NCBI GenBank assembly: GCA_022449345.1
Contig: JAKURL010000003.1
Coordinates: forward strand, 34,082 to 98,081
Direction: 5' to 3'
Source: Candidatus Thalassarchaeum sp.
GTDB lineage: Archaea; Thermoplasmatota; Poseidoniia; Poseidoniales; Thalassarchaeaceae
Length of the DNA stretch: 64,000 bases
Numbering within the stretch: the stretch's first letter is position 1; the number at the start of each line of letters is the position of its first letter. Both the position numbers and the translations under genes were made by a program. Below, in pieces: positions 34,955 to 43,823 of the stretch. The notes under the pieces are model-generated. The model was not told the DNA's origin and did not search any database. It was given only the letters and a program-made list of their open reading frames with translations.

Positions 34955-35149
34955 ATGCCCAAGGTCAGAAAACCCAAGGGAGGGTGGTATATACCCCGCA
35001 AAAAAAAGCGCCGAACAGGTCCTAGAGTGTCGCCTAGTGAGAGAGGCCTCCCCCCCTGTCCCGCTTGTGGTGAATGGTCGATGCAGAAAGACAACAACCG
35101 AGTTGAGTTGTATTGCGGCGCTTGTGGTGCAATCATGGGTTCTCGCTAG
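34955..35149 (+). CDS. Small basic zinc-ribbon protein
   Basis: From ATG 34955 the protein has 64 residues: a basic N-terminal part (PKVRKPKGGWYIPRKKKRR) and a C-terminal zinc ribbon with CPAC and CGAC about 20 residues apart. The frame stays open 29 codons upstream, but that part has no protein-like composition. Such basic zinc ribbons often bind RNA or the transcription/translation machinery. No specific family is recognised; the role is open. Confidence 0.7.
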   Translation: MPKVRKPKGGWYIPRKKKRRTGPRVSPSERGLPPCPACGEWSMQKDNNRVELYCGACGAIMGSR

Positions 35150-35193
35150 GGATTAGGGCTGAACCTCAAATGGATTACCATCTACCGAGTGTC

Positions 35194-35258
35194 GCCGCAG
35201 TGATGAGGAACCGCACCGGATGCCTTGGGCATCGCGAGTGATGGGCGACCTGAGCGGC
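35194..35258 (+). ncRNA. Candidate box C/D-like RNA or kink-turn leader
   Basis: A 65-nt segment carries a terminal stem GCCGC/GCGGC (35194-35198, 35254-35258) directly flanking a consensus box C GTGATGA (35200-35206) and a box D CTGA (35250-35253). A near-consensus C' box GTGATGG lies at 35238-35244, and a 6-bp hairpin GATGCC-TTG-GGCATC at 35219-35233. Length and terminal arrangement fit archaeal C/D sRNAs, which bind L7Ae at the C/D kink-turn. The D' box is poor and the second guide short, so it may instead be a kink-turn in the leader of the PrsW-like gene, whose ATG is 14 nt away. Confidence 0.4.
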
Positions 35259-35272
35259 ACCACGGTGATCCC

Positions 35273-36847
35273 ATGTCTAGAATAATCATGGATGCAAGCG
35301 GGAAGAGGTATTTGCTTGAGGAACCAGTACCTCTTAGCGAAGCACCAATGAACATACAATTGGCAACAAAAAATAAGCCATGGAAGAATTACTGGAGGAT
35401 GCTTGGAACTGTTATTCTTGCATTTATTTTGATTTGGTTTGGGCTCACTTTACTAATTGCTGGGGTTATCTACGGTGAAGCGGCAGTTACAGGTATCGGT
35501 GCGGTCTGTTCTCTGATTCCACTTCCTTTCCTGATTATTTTGCATCGGCCAAAGTTAGTACATGTAAGGCTAGCAACTCCAGATTTTTCAGGAAAGACAC
35601 ATCATCCTTTACCAGAGGGAGGATCTCTCAAGACTCCTCAACGAACGTCCTTCCAGCGTTTCATCATTCCAGACGATTCGGTACTCGATATGCCACCTTT
35701 GCGTCAGGTTTGGGGGGCTTTCGTTGCAATCATAGTTATTGGATCAGCACTATCGATTCCGCTGATTCTTTCATTATTGGCCGATGATGAGGAAATATTT
35801 TCTGTAGTCTTCGTTCTTTCATTTGTACCTGTGATGCTACTTTCTATAGCAGCATTCTCAATTCCTGTTTTTGCTTGGTGGGCGACCTCTTCGAAAATCA
35901 TCGGCTTACCCACTAGGAGGAGAGACGCTGAAGCTTGGATGATTGCTGGAATGGCTTCTGCCCTCCCCGCGATTATAGTCAACTCCTTCATTTTCCCCGC
36001 TTTTCTCCCCAATGCCCTTTCCCCTGAGACTCAATTAGCCTTGATTGCCACAATCAGTGCACCTATAGGTGAAGAAATTTTCAAATTACTAGCAGTCTGC
36101 TTGTTTTTACCTTCTATTCGTAACGCTAGAAAGGGATTCCAAGTTGGATTCACCGTAGGTCTAGGTTTTGCATTAATTGAGAATCTATCCTACATTTTGG
36201 ACAGTGGAATCTTCGGTGCTCTTTCTCTAACATTAACCACCTTAACGAGAGGAATTGGCTCTATTCCTGGACATGGGTTGTGGACAGGAATTTCAGGATT
36301 TGGAATTGGGTATTTTGCACAAACAACAGATGCTGATAAGCGAATGAAATGGATAATTAATCGTATAAGCATAAAGTCGGTTGACCTCGCAGAAAATCTC
36401 GGCTTCGATATTGATGGGGACGGAGATCATTCAGGTTTTGATGAATTTAGACCAACTTTTGAAGAGATTATGGATAAAGACGAGATTGAAACTAGTTGGA
36501 AGTTAATCGATACCAAAACAGGAGAACCAATCGATGCTCCGGGCGTTGAGACCAGTGAAGTTAGTCAGGCGTTGGTTACCTCATGGGATGCTACAAAACT
36601 AAGGAAGGAAGATGGATTCAGAATATTGCCTCCTGCTAATGTCGCGGGCTGTCTAGGTTTAGCCATAGGAGGACATGCATTTTGGAACGGAACATTAGTT
36701 GGAATTGAGCAATTATCTAGGTTGCTTAGTCTCGGAATGGGTGGCATATTGATTCTGAATTTGGTTTGGGTTGCGATTCTGATTACTGTGCTCCTAATTC
36801 TAGCCCGCGGCATATTCAGGGGGGTACGTTCTCTGCCAACGGCATGA
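35273..36847 (+). CDS. PrsW-family intramembrane metalloprotease-like protein
   Basis: The 524-residue membrane protein has around ten spans. The family's metal-binding residues are visible: APIGEEIFKL (E267, E268), FALIENLSY (E303) and IPGHGLWTG (H334), each inside or beside a span. PrsW-type enzymes cleave membrane-bound regulators or CAAX-like substrates. A soluble segment after the core contains DIDGDGDHSGFDEF, which closely matches an EF-hand calcium loop, an uncommon addition. The last ~80 residues hold two more spans. ATG 35273 is preceded by GGTGAT; an upstream TTG at 35225 would lie inside the candidate RNA and is rejected. Confidence 0.8.
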   Translation: MSRIIMDASGKRYLLEEPVPLSEAPMNIQLATKNKPWKNYWRMLGTVILAFILIWFGLTLLIAGVIYGEAAVTGIGAVCSLIPLPFLIILHRPKLVHVRLATPDFSGKTHHPLPEGGSLKTPQRTSFQRFIIPDDSVLDMPPLRQVWGAFVAIIVIGSALSIPLILSLLADDEEIFSVVFVLSFVPVMLLSIAAFSIPVFAWWATSSKIIGLPTRRRDAEAWMIAGMASALPAIIVNSFIFPAFLPNALSPETQLALIATISAPIGEEIFKLLAVCLFLPSIRNARKGFQVGFTVGLGFALIENLSYILDSGIFGALSLTLTTLTRGIGSIPGHGLWTGISGFGIGYFAQTTDADKRMKWIINRISIKSVDLAENLGFDIDGDGDHSGFDEFRPTFEEIMDKDEIETSWKLIDTKTGEPIDAPGVETSEVSQALVTSWDATKLRKEDGFRILPPANVAGCLGLAIGGHAFWNGTLVGIEQLSRLLSLGMGGILILNLVWVAILITVLLILARGIFRGVRSLPTA

Positions 36848-36902
36848 GTCGTTATTAGGGAATCCTTCATCATCCTTTGACGTTGTAATGGTAGGGTAGA
36901 CG

Positions 36903-37640
36903 ATGGACCCAACCTCTGACCAGATGATTTCCGTCGGGCTAGTCTTCGGCTTGATGATGCTCTCGGCAGTACGTGGAATGCTGAATAGTAGTGGATTGGT
37001 TGCCGCAGCGATAGTCGGTCTGACGGTTTCTTTGCTGGGTCATTGGACTTGGCTTACAATATTGATTTCCTTCCTCGCAGTTGGCTCTTTGGCAACTCTT
37101 TGGAAGTATGAGGAAAAGGCCGCCTTAAGGCTAGCTGAGGATAACAAAGGCGCTCGTGGTTGGAGGAATGTTATGGCCAACGGAGGTGTGGCTTCATTGG
37201 TTGCTATTGCCAATTTCACTCTTGAGCAACCAGAATGGGCTTACTTGGCGGCCTGTGCCTCCATTTCTGTGGCTGCCTCAGATACTTTAGCCTCAGAAAT
37301 CGGCAGCCTCGATCCTAGAACTCGTAATATCATCAATCTCGAGGCGGTGCCTGCCGGTACTAATGGTGGAATGTCAGTAACTGGTACCTTTGCAGCATTA
37401 GGTGGTGCATTGCTAATTGGCTTCTTGTCGGTTAGCCTTGCCTCTATCACTGATGTTGAAATCCCTATATTGACTCTAATGGTAGCTGTTTCGGTAATCG
37501 GCTGGCTTGGATGCCAAGTAGACTCTATTTTAGGCGCGCTGTTTGAGAATAAAGGCCTAATCGGCAAGCACACTGTAAACTTCCTCGCAACACTTTCAGG
37601 CGCTATTATGGCTATAGGTTTCTATTTGCGCTTCCTCTAG
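36903..37640 (+). CDS. DUF92 family membrane protein (VTE6-like)
   Basis: The 245-residue protein has six to seven spans and the DUF92 signatures: GWRNVMANGGVASLVAI, AASDTLASEIGSL, INLEAVPAGTNGGMSVTGTFAALGG and QVDSILGALFE near the end. The plant relative VTE6 phosphorylates phytyl phosphate, and archaeal members have been suggested to salvage isoprenoid alcohols. With isoprenoid lipids in archaea this is a plausible role, but it is inference. The ATG at 36903 follows a 55-nt gap after the PrsW-like gene. Confidence 0.88.
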   Translation: MDPTSDQMISVGLVFGLMMLSAVRGMLNSSGLVAAAIVGLTVSLLGHWTWLTILISFLAVGSLATLWKYEEKAALRLAEDNKGARGWRNVMANGGVASLVAIANFTLEQPEWAYLAACASISVAASDTLASEIGSLDPRTRNIINLEAVPAGTNGGMSVTGTFAALGGALLIGFLSVSLASITDVEIPILTLMVAVSVIGWLGCQVDSILGALFENKGLIGKHTVNFLATLSGAIMAIGFYLRFL

Positions 37641-37745
37641 GAGGAAGCGATTTTCCAAACCCCAGAGAATGCCGCTATCGTTTAAACATAGAAGCGCGAG
37701 GTTTGAATGTCGGACCAATGGGCGAATGAGCGAGAGGTGTAACCT

Positions 37746-40070
37746 TTGTTGAGATCGCGGGCGCTTTCTGTAGCAATATTACTGATGCTTCTCGGAACTA
37801 TTGCTACTAGCACTACAGGTGCACAAGAGGTTGAGGAATACGGCCCCGGTCTTGACCTTGAAATCCCACAAACTCACAACATCTTCCTGCATGGAACCGA
37901 GGAAATTCCTGAACTTCGAAGAGATTGGCCAATACTAACTGGAATACCTGGGGGTTCAGCCAGTTTTTCAAAGACTGCAGGAGCACCTCAAAACCTTGTA
38001 GATGTTCAAGGGACGCCAATCATAGAGGCACTTTCACTAAACGGAACGATTACTGTCGAATTGTATGCCTCATTGGAGGCAAAGTCTCCGATTTGCAGGC
38101 AAACTAACGTAATTCCAGGATCGCCTGCAGGAGCTACAACTCAATTTTTTGTAACCCTACGTTGGGGTTCATTCACCCTCATCAATGAAATGGCTACGAA
38201 TGTTGTGACAATGGAGGAATCCTATACACAATCGCATCTGTTTCAAGTTGTGATTCCGGTGGAGGATGTCGATTTAGGTCCTGGAGATGCCTTATCTCTG
38301 CAAATTTCTGTTCAGCATGATTGTGTTCAACCTGGCTCGTTGTGGTGGGGCACCTATGATGCTAGAAGCGGAATCACATTTTTCGGTAACCTAATCGATC
38401 CACAGTTGGAGCAGGTTACCGACTCAAATCGAATCACAAGAATAGAATTTACCCCCATTTCTCCGTGGGGTCCTTCTGATTTCTCTGAGCAAGTTATCGA
38501 AGTCGTAGGCCCAATGGATAATTATGAATCAATGGTTCATGGATTTGGTCAAGAGGATCAACGATTGGAGCACTTTGAGTCCCCTCATTCATTGAGGGTC
38601 GGTGAAGCCAATAGGACCGTTCTAACTTGGTCTACATCGAAGTCGTTGGAACCCGGACTATACATGATTGATGGTTGTTTCAAACTGCAAGACCAAGACC
38701 CAGCGGAATCTTGCGATGTAATCGCGGTATTGAAATTCGAAGTCAAGGAAGATCCTCAAGCCCTTCTAAGCGGTACTTGGGTAGCGATCATGATCCCATT
38801 AGGAGTAATCGCTTGGCTAGGCGCTTCAATGAGGGAGGCGATGTTACCTCTTCCAGCCTACGCAGTTATCCTAGTCCTCGCCATCGCTAGCATTGGTCCA
38901 GCAATCCATTTGCCCGATATCGATGCTAATTCACCACGTACCGATGGTGCAGCGCCATCATTCACTCTCTTGGAACATGGTGGTGATGGCTCGGTTTCAC
39001 TGTTTGACCTTCTATCTGATTCCGATGCCGTTGTGGTTGGGATGTATGTACCCGGCTCGGCTAATGCAAACCGTCAAACGAATGATTTCCAAATGGCTGA
39101 TGCGTTAATCGACAGAGATGTTTCGTTCGTACAAATTGCAACTGGAAAAGGAGTCAGAGCAGTAGATTTGGATGCCCATGCCAATACAATAAACGGATCT
39201 TGGCCATTATTGATGGATAATGCAGATGCAAGTGTTGGCAAGTCATTCCCAAGTGGAGCCAGTGACGCTGTGATAATCATCGACGCTGCCGGCTTCATTA
39301 CAGATTGGTCGCCCGGAACCTACTCTAGTTCTGAGATTGCAGATGCTGTTGAAGATGCAGCAAAAGGTTCAGGACACAGTGTATTTGACCCACTAACTCT
39401 GTTGTGGGGTACAGCGCTACTACCCCTGTTTGTTCTGGCTATGCCTAGAGAGAAGAAATATCGGGAGCCAAATGAGATTCTACTTCCAGGCTCTGGAATC
39501 TTACTGACATTGCTAGCAGCAGGAGTGGGATTCTCCCTTTGGGCTATTCCGATTTCTTTGATGGCTGCGGCGGGCTTGGGTGCCTATTGGATTTGGATAG
39601 AGGTGGCCCTTGCATTGATTCTAACCTATCACGGTGTCCGAACACTAACCGCAGGAAGAATTCCTGAGATTGATTGGGTTTCAAAGAAAATTCACTCAAT
39701 TCTGCCCGATGGATATCGCGAATGGAGAAATGTTTCATCCTTCAGCGACGATGTCCATCTAGGGATTTGGGTCGCTTGGCTGATTTGGTTACGAACACCT
39801 GATTTGGTAGCCCAAGGGGTTGGGTCGGTGGCACGTACCGGAATTCTTGGAGTATTGTTCTCTCTAGGGATGTTGCTGGGCCTAATCCTCGCCGCAGGTC
39901 TTGCTGTAGTAATCGCACGAGCAATCATTGGCGTAACGGGTCCAATCCCCAGAACCCTTGGCAGTCTTAGTGTAGGAATTCGTCCAAGGGCTTGGGGTCT
40001 AGCGAGCGCCATTTTGGGAAGTTGGCTACTAATCAGTCTAATCGTGGGCCCAGTTTTTGGTAGCCTATGA
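37746..40070 (+). CDS. Large membrane protein with an outward N-terminal part and a thioredoxin-like domain
   Basis: The 774-residue protein begins with a signal peptide (RALSVAILLMLLGTIATS) and a ~320-residue extracellular beta-rich part. Two spans (~340-385) are followed by a peroxiredoxin/thioredoxin-like domain (~395-515; DGAAPSFTLLEHGG, SDAVVVGMYVP, DAVIIIDAAGFITDW) in which the redox Cys pair is missing (the usual CxxC place reads PGSANANR). About five more spans fill the C-terminal ~230 residues. GAGGTG exactly 6 nt before TTG 37746 supports the start. The cysteine-free redoxin fold suggests binding rather than disulphide chemistry. No full-length family recognised. Confidence 0.72.
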   Translation: MLRSRALSVAILLMLLGTIATSTTGAQEVEEYGPGLDLEIPQTHNIFLHGTEEIPELRRDWPILTGIPGGSASFSKTAGAPQNLVDVQGTPIIEALSLNGTITVELYASLEAKSPICRQTNVIPGSPAGATTQFFVTLRWGSFTLINEMATNVVTMEESYTQSHLFQVVIPVEDVDLGPGDALSLQISVQHDCVQPGSLWWGTYDARSGITFFGNLIDPQLEQVTDSNRITRIEFTPISPWGPSDFSEQVIEVVGPMDNYESMVHGFGQEDQRLEHFESPHSLRVGEANRTVLTWSTSKSLEPGLYMIDGCFKLQDQDPAESCDVIAVLKFEVKEDPQALLSGTWVAIMIPLGVIAWLGASMREAMLPLPAYAVILVLAIASIGPAIHLPDIDANSPRTDGAAPSFTLLEHGGDGSVSLFDLLSDSDAVVVGMYVPGSANANRQTNDFQMADALIDRDVSFVQIATGKGVRAVDLDAHANTINGSWPLLMDNADASVGKSFPSGASDAVIIIDAAGFITDWSPGTYSSSEIADAVEDAAKGSGHSVFDPLTLLWGTALLPLFVLAMPREKKYREPNEILLPGSGILLTLLAAGVGFSLWAIPISLMAAAGLGAYWIWIEVALALILTYHGVRTLTAGRIPEIDWVSKKIHSILPDGYREWRNVSSFSDDVHLGIWVAWLIWLRTPDLVAQGVGSVARTGILGVLFSLGMLLGLILAAGLAVVIARAIIGVTGPIPRTLGSLSVGIRPRAWGLASAILGSWLLISLIVGPVFGSL

Positions 40071-40195
40071 TTTGATTGAACTATTTTTCCTTGTTTCACA
40101 GACACGAATCAACCGAGAGCATCATAAGAGTGGGGCCGCTCGTCGAATTACTCCTTTGGGGGTATAGTATAACCTGGTAGTACCGCGGGCTCCAG

Positions 40196-40308
40196 TTGCA
40201 CGGGAATGACGACGAGTGGGTAATCTGATGGTTTTGATGACCAACTGGAGCACCGACCCATCGCAAACCGAGAGCGTGCATCTGCTAGGTGCACGCTAGG
40301 CGGAAGAT
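40196..40308 (+). other. tRNA-Trp intron
   Basis: The 113-nt intron interrupts the anticodon loop. It contains a box C/D guide RNA (described separately) in its 5' half, and a strong hairpin in its 3' half (GCGTGCA at 40274-40280 pairing with TGCACGC at 40290-40296, 9-nt loop). The bulge-helix-bulge expected by the splicing endonuclease is imperfect by eye: only about three regular pairs (T33-C35 with 40302-40304) form the central helix. The intron is unusually long, as in haloarchaeal tRNA-Trp. Confidence 0.8.
40206..40256 (+). ncRNA. Box C/D guide RNA inside the tRNA-Trp intron, targeting C34 and C39 of the same tRNA
   Basis: Boxes in order: C ATGACGA (40206-40212, one change from consensus), D' CTGA (40225-40228), C' TTGATGA (40234-40240), D CCGA (40253-40256, one change). 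The D guide CAACTGGAGC (40242-40251) is perfectly complementary to 40189-40198, which spans the anticodon and the exon/intron border; the fifth nucleotide before box D pairs with C34. The D' guide AGTGGGTA (40215-40222) pairs with TACCCGCT (40308-40315), one G-U pair; its fifth nucleotide pairs with C39. In Haloferax volcanii the tRNA-Trp intron is known to guide 2'-O-methylation of positions 34 and 39, the same two sites. Confidence 0.85.
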
Positions 40309-40437
40309 ACCCGCTGATCTGGGTTCAAATCCCAGTGCCCCCACCAAATTTCTCCAGATCGATCAAGCTTTGAATCCAGTCTAAATATGGGCAAACGGTG
40401 GTTGTATTGATGAAGTGCGGCCCATCGGCATGATTCG

Positions 40438-42558
40438 ATGGACCGCAGGTCAGTTGCAGTAGCGCTGGTGCTAATTCTACTCTCACCTCTTGCTGGGAGC
40501 GTCGCCGCTCCTAGTTCAAATGTAGGCCAGAGACAACTAGATCCCACAGGGCTTCAGTTGATTGAGCAGGGCCAAATTACTAAAATCCCTCAACAAGGAC
40601 CAATTTGGTGGAATCCTGAACTGGATTGGTGGCAACACACTTCACTAGATATTGACCGAAATGGAATACATGATTCATTACAACTTGCAAAAGGCTCAGT
40701 CAATGTTGGTTTATCTTACGCGCGCGAGGTTACTACTGGGGACATCGAGAAACTGGAAGGACTAGGATTCGACATCCACCTAGAGTTGCCCATTGTTGAT
40801 GCCTTATTGCTTGGCGACGTTGATGCTAGCGAGATTTGGCAATTGGCCGAAATCGATGGCGTTGTGATGGTCGAACGTTATGGTTCTGTGGTCTTCTACG
40901 GAGATGTTCAGACCCCCGCAGTAAAAGCAAAGAATTCTTCTGAATATCCTGTTGGCGCTTGGGATTTTGGAGTTACTGGTAAAGGGATAAACATCGCAAT
41001 GGTGGATACAGGAGTTGACAATGAACATCCTGGATTGAATACAAAATTTGTAGCCGGCTACGATGCTGTTTGTTACATGCATTCAGACCCACAATGCATA
41101 CTAGCCGGTGGACGTGAAGATGACGGTTCATTCGATCCCGATGATGGCAACCAACACGGTACTGCGTGTATGGGAATGGCTAGTGCTACCGGAATTGAAT
41201 CCGATGGTTCGCAATCTGAATTCTATGGTTCAGCCCCTGATGCGGGTTTGGTAGACGTTAGGATTGGAACCGATGTCGGAGCCGGACCATTCGAAAATTA
41301 TCTCCTTGAACAGGAGTTTTACGAATCTGCGATGAATGGGCTACAATGGATTATCGATCATCGCGATGATGCTTGGCCTGGAGTTGAAGAAGAGAGTCAT
41401 GGTATCGATATAATCTCTCTTTCTTGGGGAATAACAAGCCACGAGAATGGTGGTTCAGATGGAACCGATATGCATAGCAGAATTCTCGACGAAGCCATGG
41501 AATTGGGTGTTGCAGTATCTAATGCTGCAGGAAATTCCGGCGAGGACAATGATGGCCTATCTGGGATGAGCGCTTCCTCTCTCTCAATCACGGTGGCCTC
41601 GACAGACGACCAGAACACCATCAATAGAACCGACGATACAATTGCCGGTTATTCCTCACGCGGTCCTCGTAAGGACAACGGGGATGGCAATCCAGTCAAC
41701 GAGTTGATTCCGGAAATCAGCGCACCTGGCACCAACATCGTTCAAGCTGAAGGATGTGTATCCAGTGGTGGTTGCAATAACTTCCTCGGTGGTGATGCAT
41801 CCCAGAATACCTACACTGGACGAGGCAGCGGAACATCGTATGCCGCTCCGGCAGTTACAGGAGTCGTGGCTTTGGTTTGGGAGGCAAATGAGAACTTGAC
41901 TCCATTACAGATCAAAGAAGTTCTCAAGCACACTGCTGAATTACGTGGAGAAGCCAGCGCACCAGATGTCGACCCATATTGGAATAGAGAGTATGGATAT
42001 GGCATGGTTGATGCATTGGCCGCTGTCGAGCTTGCATTGTTCCTCCAAGATAGTCGACAGACACCATTGATCGACCCAACTTTGCAAAGTCACCGACTCA
42101 ACTTGTCGATGAATGGTGTGATTAACATGACCGGACATTCTTGGGGTCAAGCAGGTAGCATTGACAGGGTCGAATATCGAATTGATGATGGAGATTGGGT
42201 CGAGACGACATATTCGGCCACCCCAAGTGAAATCGGGGCACTTACACCCTTCCTATGGCACATTCTCCTTGACTCAAGTCAACTTTCTTCAGGTAATCAT
42301 ACAGTGGAGGTTCATGCCGTTGCAGGAGCAATGCATTCCCTACCAGTTTTCTTTGAAATCACAGGAACAGAATCCGATTCTGGATCACTTGCAATCCCAC
42401 CAATCGCTATTGGAATAGTGGTTGTAGTCGCATTGGCATGGGTGGCATCGTTGGTGTTAATTCGAATACGGTCAGATGATGAAATTGAAGCAATAATTGA
42501 CAGTGTCCGCAATCTTGATGAGATTGACGAAGTTGTTGAAGCTGAACTACTCGATTGA
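40438..42558 (+). CDS. Secreted subtilisin-like serine protease with C-terminal membrane anchor
   Basis: An S8 peptidase of 706 residues. A signal peptide (RSVAVALVLILLSPLAGSVAA) and a ~150-residue propeptide-like region precede the catalytic domain: Asp in INIAMVDTGVDNEHPGL, His in DGNQHGTACMGMAS, the oxyanion Asn in VAVSNAAGNSGED, and Ser in RGSGTSYAAPAVTGVVAL. An Ig-like region follows (~570-650), then a span (AIGIVVVVALAWVASLVLI) and a short acidic tail. The protease domain should face outward and release peptides, fitting the peptide importer at 17-25 kb. ATG 40438 is the only start leaving a complete signal peptide. Confidence 0.93.
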   Translation: MDRRSVAVALVLILLSPLAGSVAAPSSNVGQRQLDPTGLQLIEQGQITKIPQQGPIWWNPELDWWQHTSLDIDRNGIHDSLQLAKGSVNVGLSYAREVTTGDIEKLEGLGFDIHLELPIVDALLLGDVDASEIWQLAEIDGVVMVERYGSVVFYGDVQTPAVKAKNSSEYPVGAWDFGVTGKGINIAMVDTGVDNEHPGLNTKFVAGYDAVCYMHSDPQCILAGGREDDGSFDPDDGNQHGTACMGMASATGIESDGSQSEFYGSAPDAGLVDVRIGTDVGAGPFENYLLEQEFYESAMNGLQWIIDHRDDAWPGVEEESHGIDIISLSWGITSHENGGSDGTDMHSRILDEAMELGVAVSNAAGNSGEDNDGLSGMSASSLSITVASTDDQNTINRTDDTIAGYSSRGPRKDNGDGNPVNELIPEISAPGTNIVQAEGCVSSGGCNNFLGGDASQNTYTGRGSGTSYAAPAVTGVVALVWEANENLTPLQIKEVLKHTAELRGEASAPDVDPYWNREYGYGMVDALAAVELALFLQDSRQTPLIDPTLQSHRLNLSMNGVINMTGHSWGQAGSIDRVEYRIDDGDWVETTYSATPSEIGALTPFLWHILLDSSQLSSGNHTVEVHAVAGAMHSLPVFFEITGTESDSGSLAIPPIAIGIVVVVALAWVASLVLIRIRSDDEIEAIIDSVRNLDEIDEVVEAELLD

Positions 42559-42606
42559 GATAATTAGTGAAATTCACATCTTCTGGTCAATTCTATTTTT
42601 AAAGTA

Positions 42607-42623
42607 CGAATCCGAAGGATTCG
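42607..42623 (+). other. Hairpin/dyad before the aminotransferase gene
   Basis: CGAATCC-GAA-GGATTCG is a perfect 7-3-7 inverted repeat, 43 bp before the likely start at 42667, just downstream of a TATA-like T/A-rich stretch (42593-42603). It may be an operator or a leader hairpin. Confidence 0.45.
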
Positions 42624-42666
42624 AGGGTGTTAATTCAAATGCTCATTGAGTCCTCCGTGGGTCGTG

Positions 42667-43812
42667 GTGCGGTTTTCGGAACGGGCGAACAGCATTCGTC
42701 CAACAGGCGTTCGCCGTATGTTCGATATGGCTGGCGATGATGCGGTTCAGTTTGGATTGGGAGAGCCAGACTTCCAACCACCTGAATTAGCCATTGATGC
42801 ATTCGAAAAAGCCATGCGAGAAGGTCGCAACAAATACACCACAACTGCAGGCTTACCGCACCTGAGAAAAAAGATTGCAGAGACTTGGCATTATCTTTCT
42901 CCCGACCTTGATGAATCAAATGTTTGTATCACGATGAGCGGAACAAATGCTTTGCTCGATATTTTCCTTGCTCTCGTTGACCCAGGCGATGAGGTTCTGC
43001 TACCAGAACCCTACTTCCCATTGTACCCTCCAGATGTGGTAATTTGCGGAGGAGAACCGACACTTTACCCATGTAGATTTGAGAATGGATTTGTCCCAGC
43101 CATCGAAGATCTAGAGGCTCGAGTAACCGACAAGACCGTTGCGATTCTCTACAATTTCCCAAGTAATCCCACTGGAGGAAATGTAACACAGAAAGAACGA
43201 GATGAATTACTCGATTTTGCTGAGCGTAACGGCCTTTGGGTGATAACCGACGAAGTCTACGACAGAATCGTATATGATTGCGAACATGTTTCCTTCCTTG
43301 GGGCTGGATATGATAAAGTGATAATGATCAATTCTTTTTCCAAGACTTTCGCCATGACTGGTTGGCGAATTGGATACATCCTCTCAGAGAACCCAGAAGC
43401 CATGGCTCACATAACAAAGATGCAGTATTACGTTACTGCTTGCAGCAATGATGCGATGCAATATGCAGTTCTCGAAGCCATGGAAAAGGCTTCAGATTAT
43501 CCTGCGAAGATGTGTGAAGAATTCAAAGCACGACGAGACCTAATCTGTGAACGTCTTAATGCCATGCCAGGAGTTTCTTGTCACATACCTACAGGAGCAT
43601 TCTACGTTTTCCCTAAGGTCGATGTGCCCGGAATGAATAGTGAAGAAGTAGCCTTGGCCTTACTCGAAGGTGGAGTTCTTTGTAGCCCTGGTTCCGCTTT
43701 TGGAGAGGCTGGCGAAGGTCACCTTCGCTTCGCTTACACAATCGGCCGTGAAGACATCTCTCGGGGAATGGACAGGGTAGAGAAGGTGTTGGTAGAACTA
43801 CGTGGCGACTAA
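42667..43812 (+). CDS. Class I/II PLP-dependent aminotransferase
   Basis: An aspartate/aromatic-type aminotransferase. FGLGEPDFQPPELA, YTTTAGLPHLRKKIA, TMSGTNALLDI (cofactor phosphate loop), LYNFPSNPTGG (substrate/cofactor Asn), ITDEVYDRIVY and NSFSKTFAMTGWRIGYI (Schiff-base Lys) are all present, as is the late Arg region LRFAYTIG. Length is normal (~381). The start is uncertain: GTG 42667 (VRFSERANSIRPTGVRRMF) fits the archaeal family's N-terminus best, while a TTG at 42646 would add seven residues. No ribosome site decides it. The amino donor cannot be told from sequence. Confidence 0.88.
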   Translation: MRFSERANSIRPTGVRRMFDMAGDDAVQFGLGEPDFQPPELAIDAFEKAMREGRNKYTTTAGLPHLRKKIAETWHYLSPDLDESNVCITMSGTNALLDIFLALVDPGDEVLLPEPYFPLYPPDVVICGGEPTLYPCRFENGFVPAIEDLEARVTDKTVAILYNFPSNPTGGNVTQKERDELLDFAERNGLWVITDEVYDRIVYDCEHVSFLGAGYDKVIMINSFSKTFAMTGWRIGYILSENPEAMAHITKMQYYVTACSNDAMQYAVLEAMEKASDYPAKMCEEFKARRDLICERLNAMPGVSCHIPTGAFYVFPKVDVPGMNSEEVALALLEGGVLCSPGSAFGEAGEGHLRFAYTIGREDISRGMDRVEKVLVELRGD

Positions 43813-43823
43813 GAGGCGATTTT

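Larger units (their letters stand above)
40158..40346 (+). tRNA. tRNA-Trp (anticodon CCA) with a 113-nt intron
   Basis: Acceptor stem GGGGGTA pairs with TGCCCCC (40336-40342); the D-arm GTAT/GTAC, anticodon stem GCGGG (40185-40189)/CCCGC (40310-40314) and T-arm CTGGGTTCAAATCCCAG are regular. The anticodon CCA is at 40192-40194. Discriminator A and an encoded CCA follow. The intron most likely runs 40196-40308, the common 37/38 position, since only removal of 113 nt restores a 7-nt loop. The splice motif is relaxed, so a 1-nt shift is possible. Confidence 0.93.
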
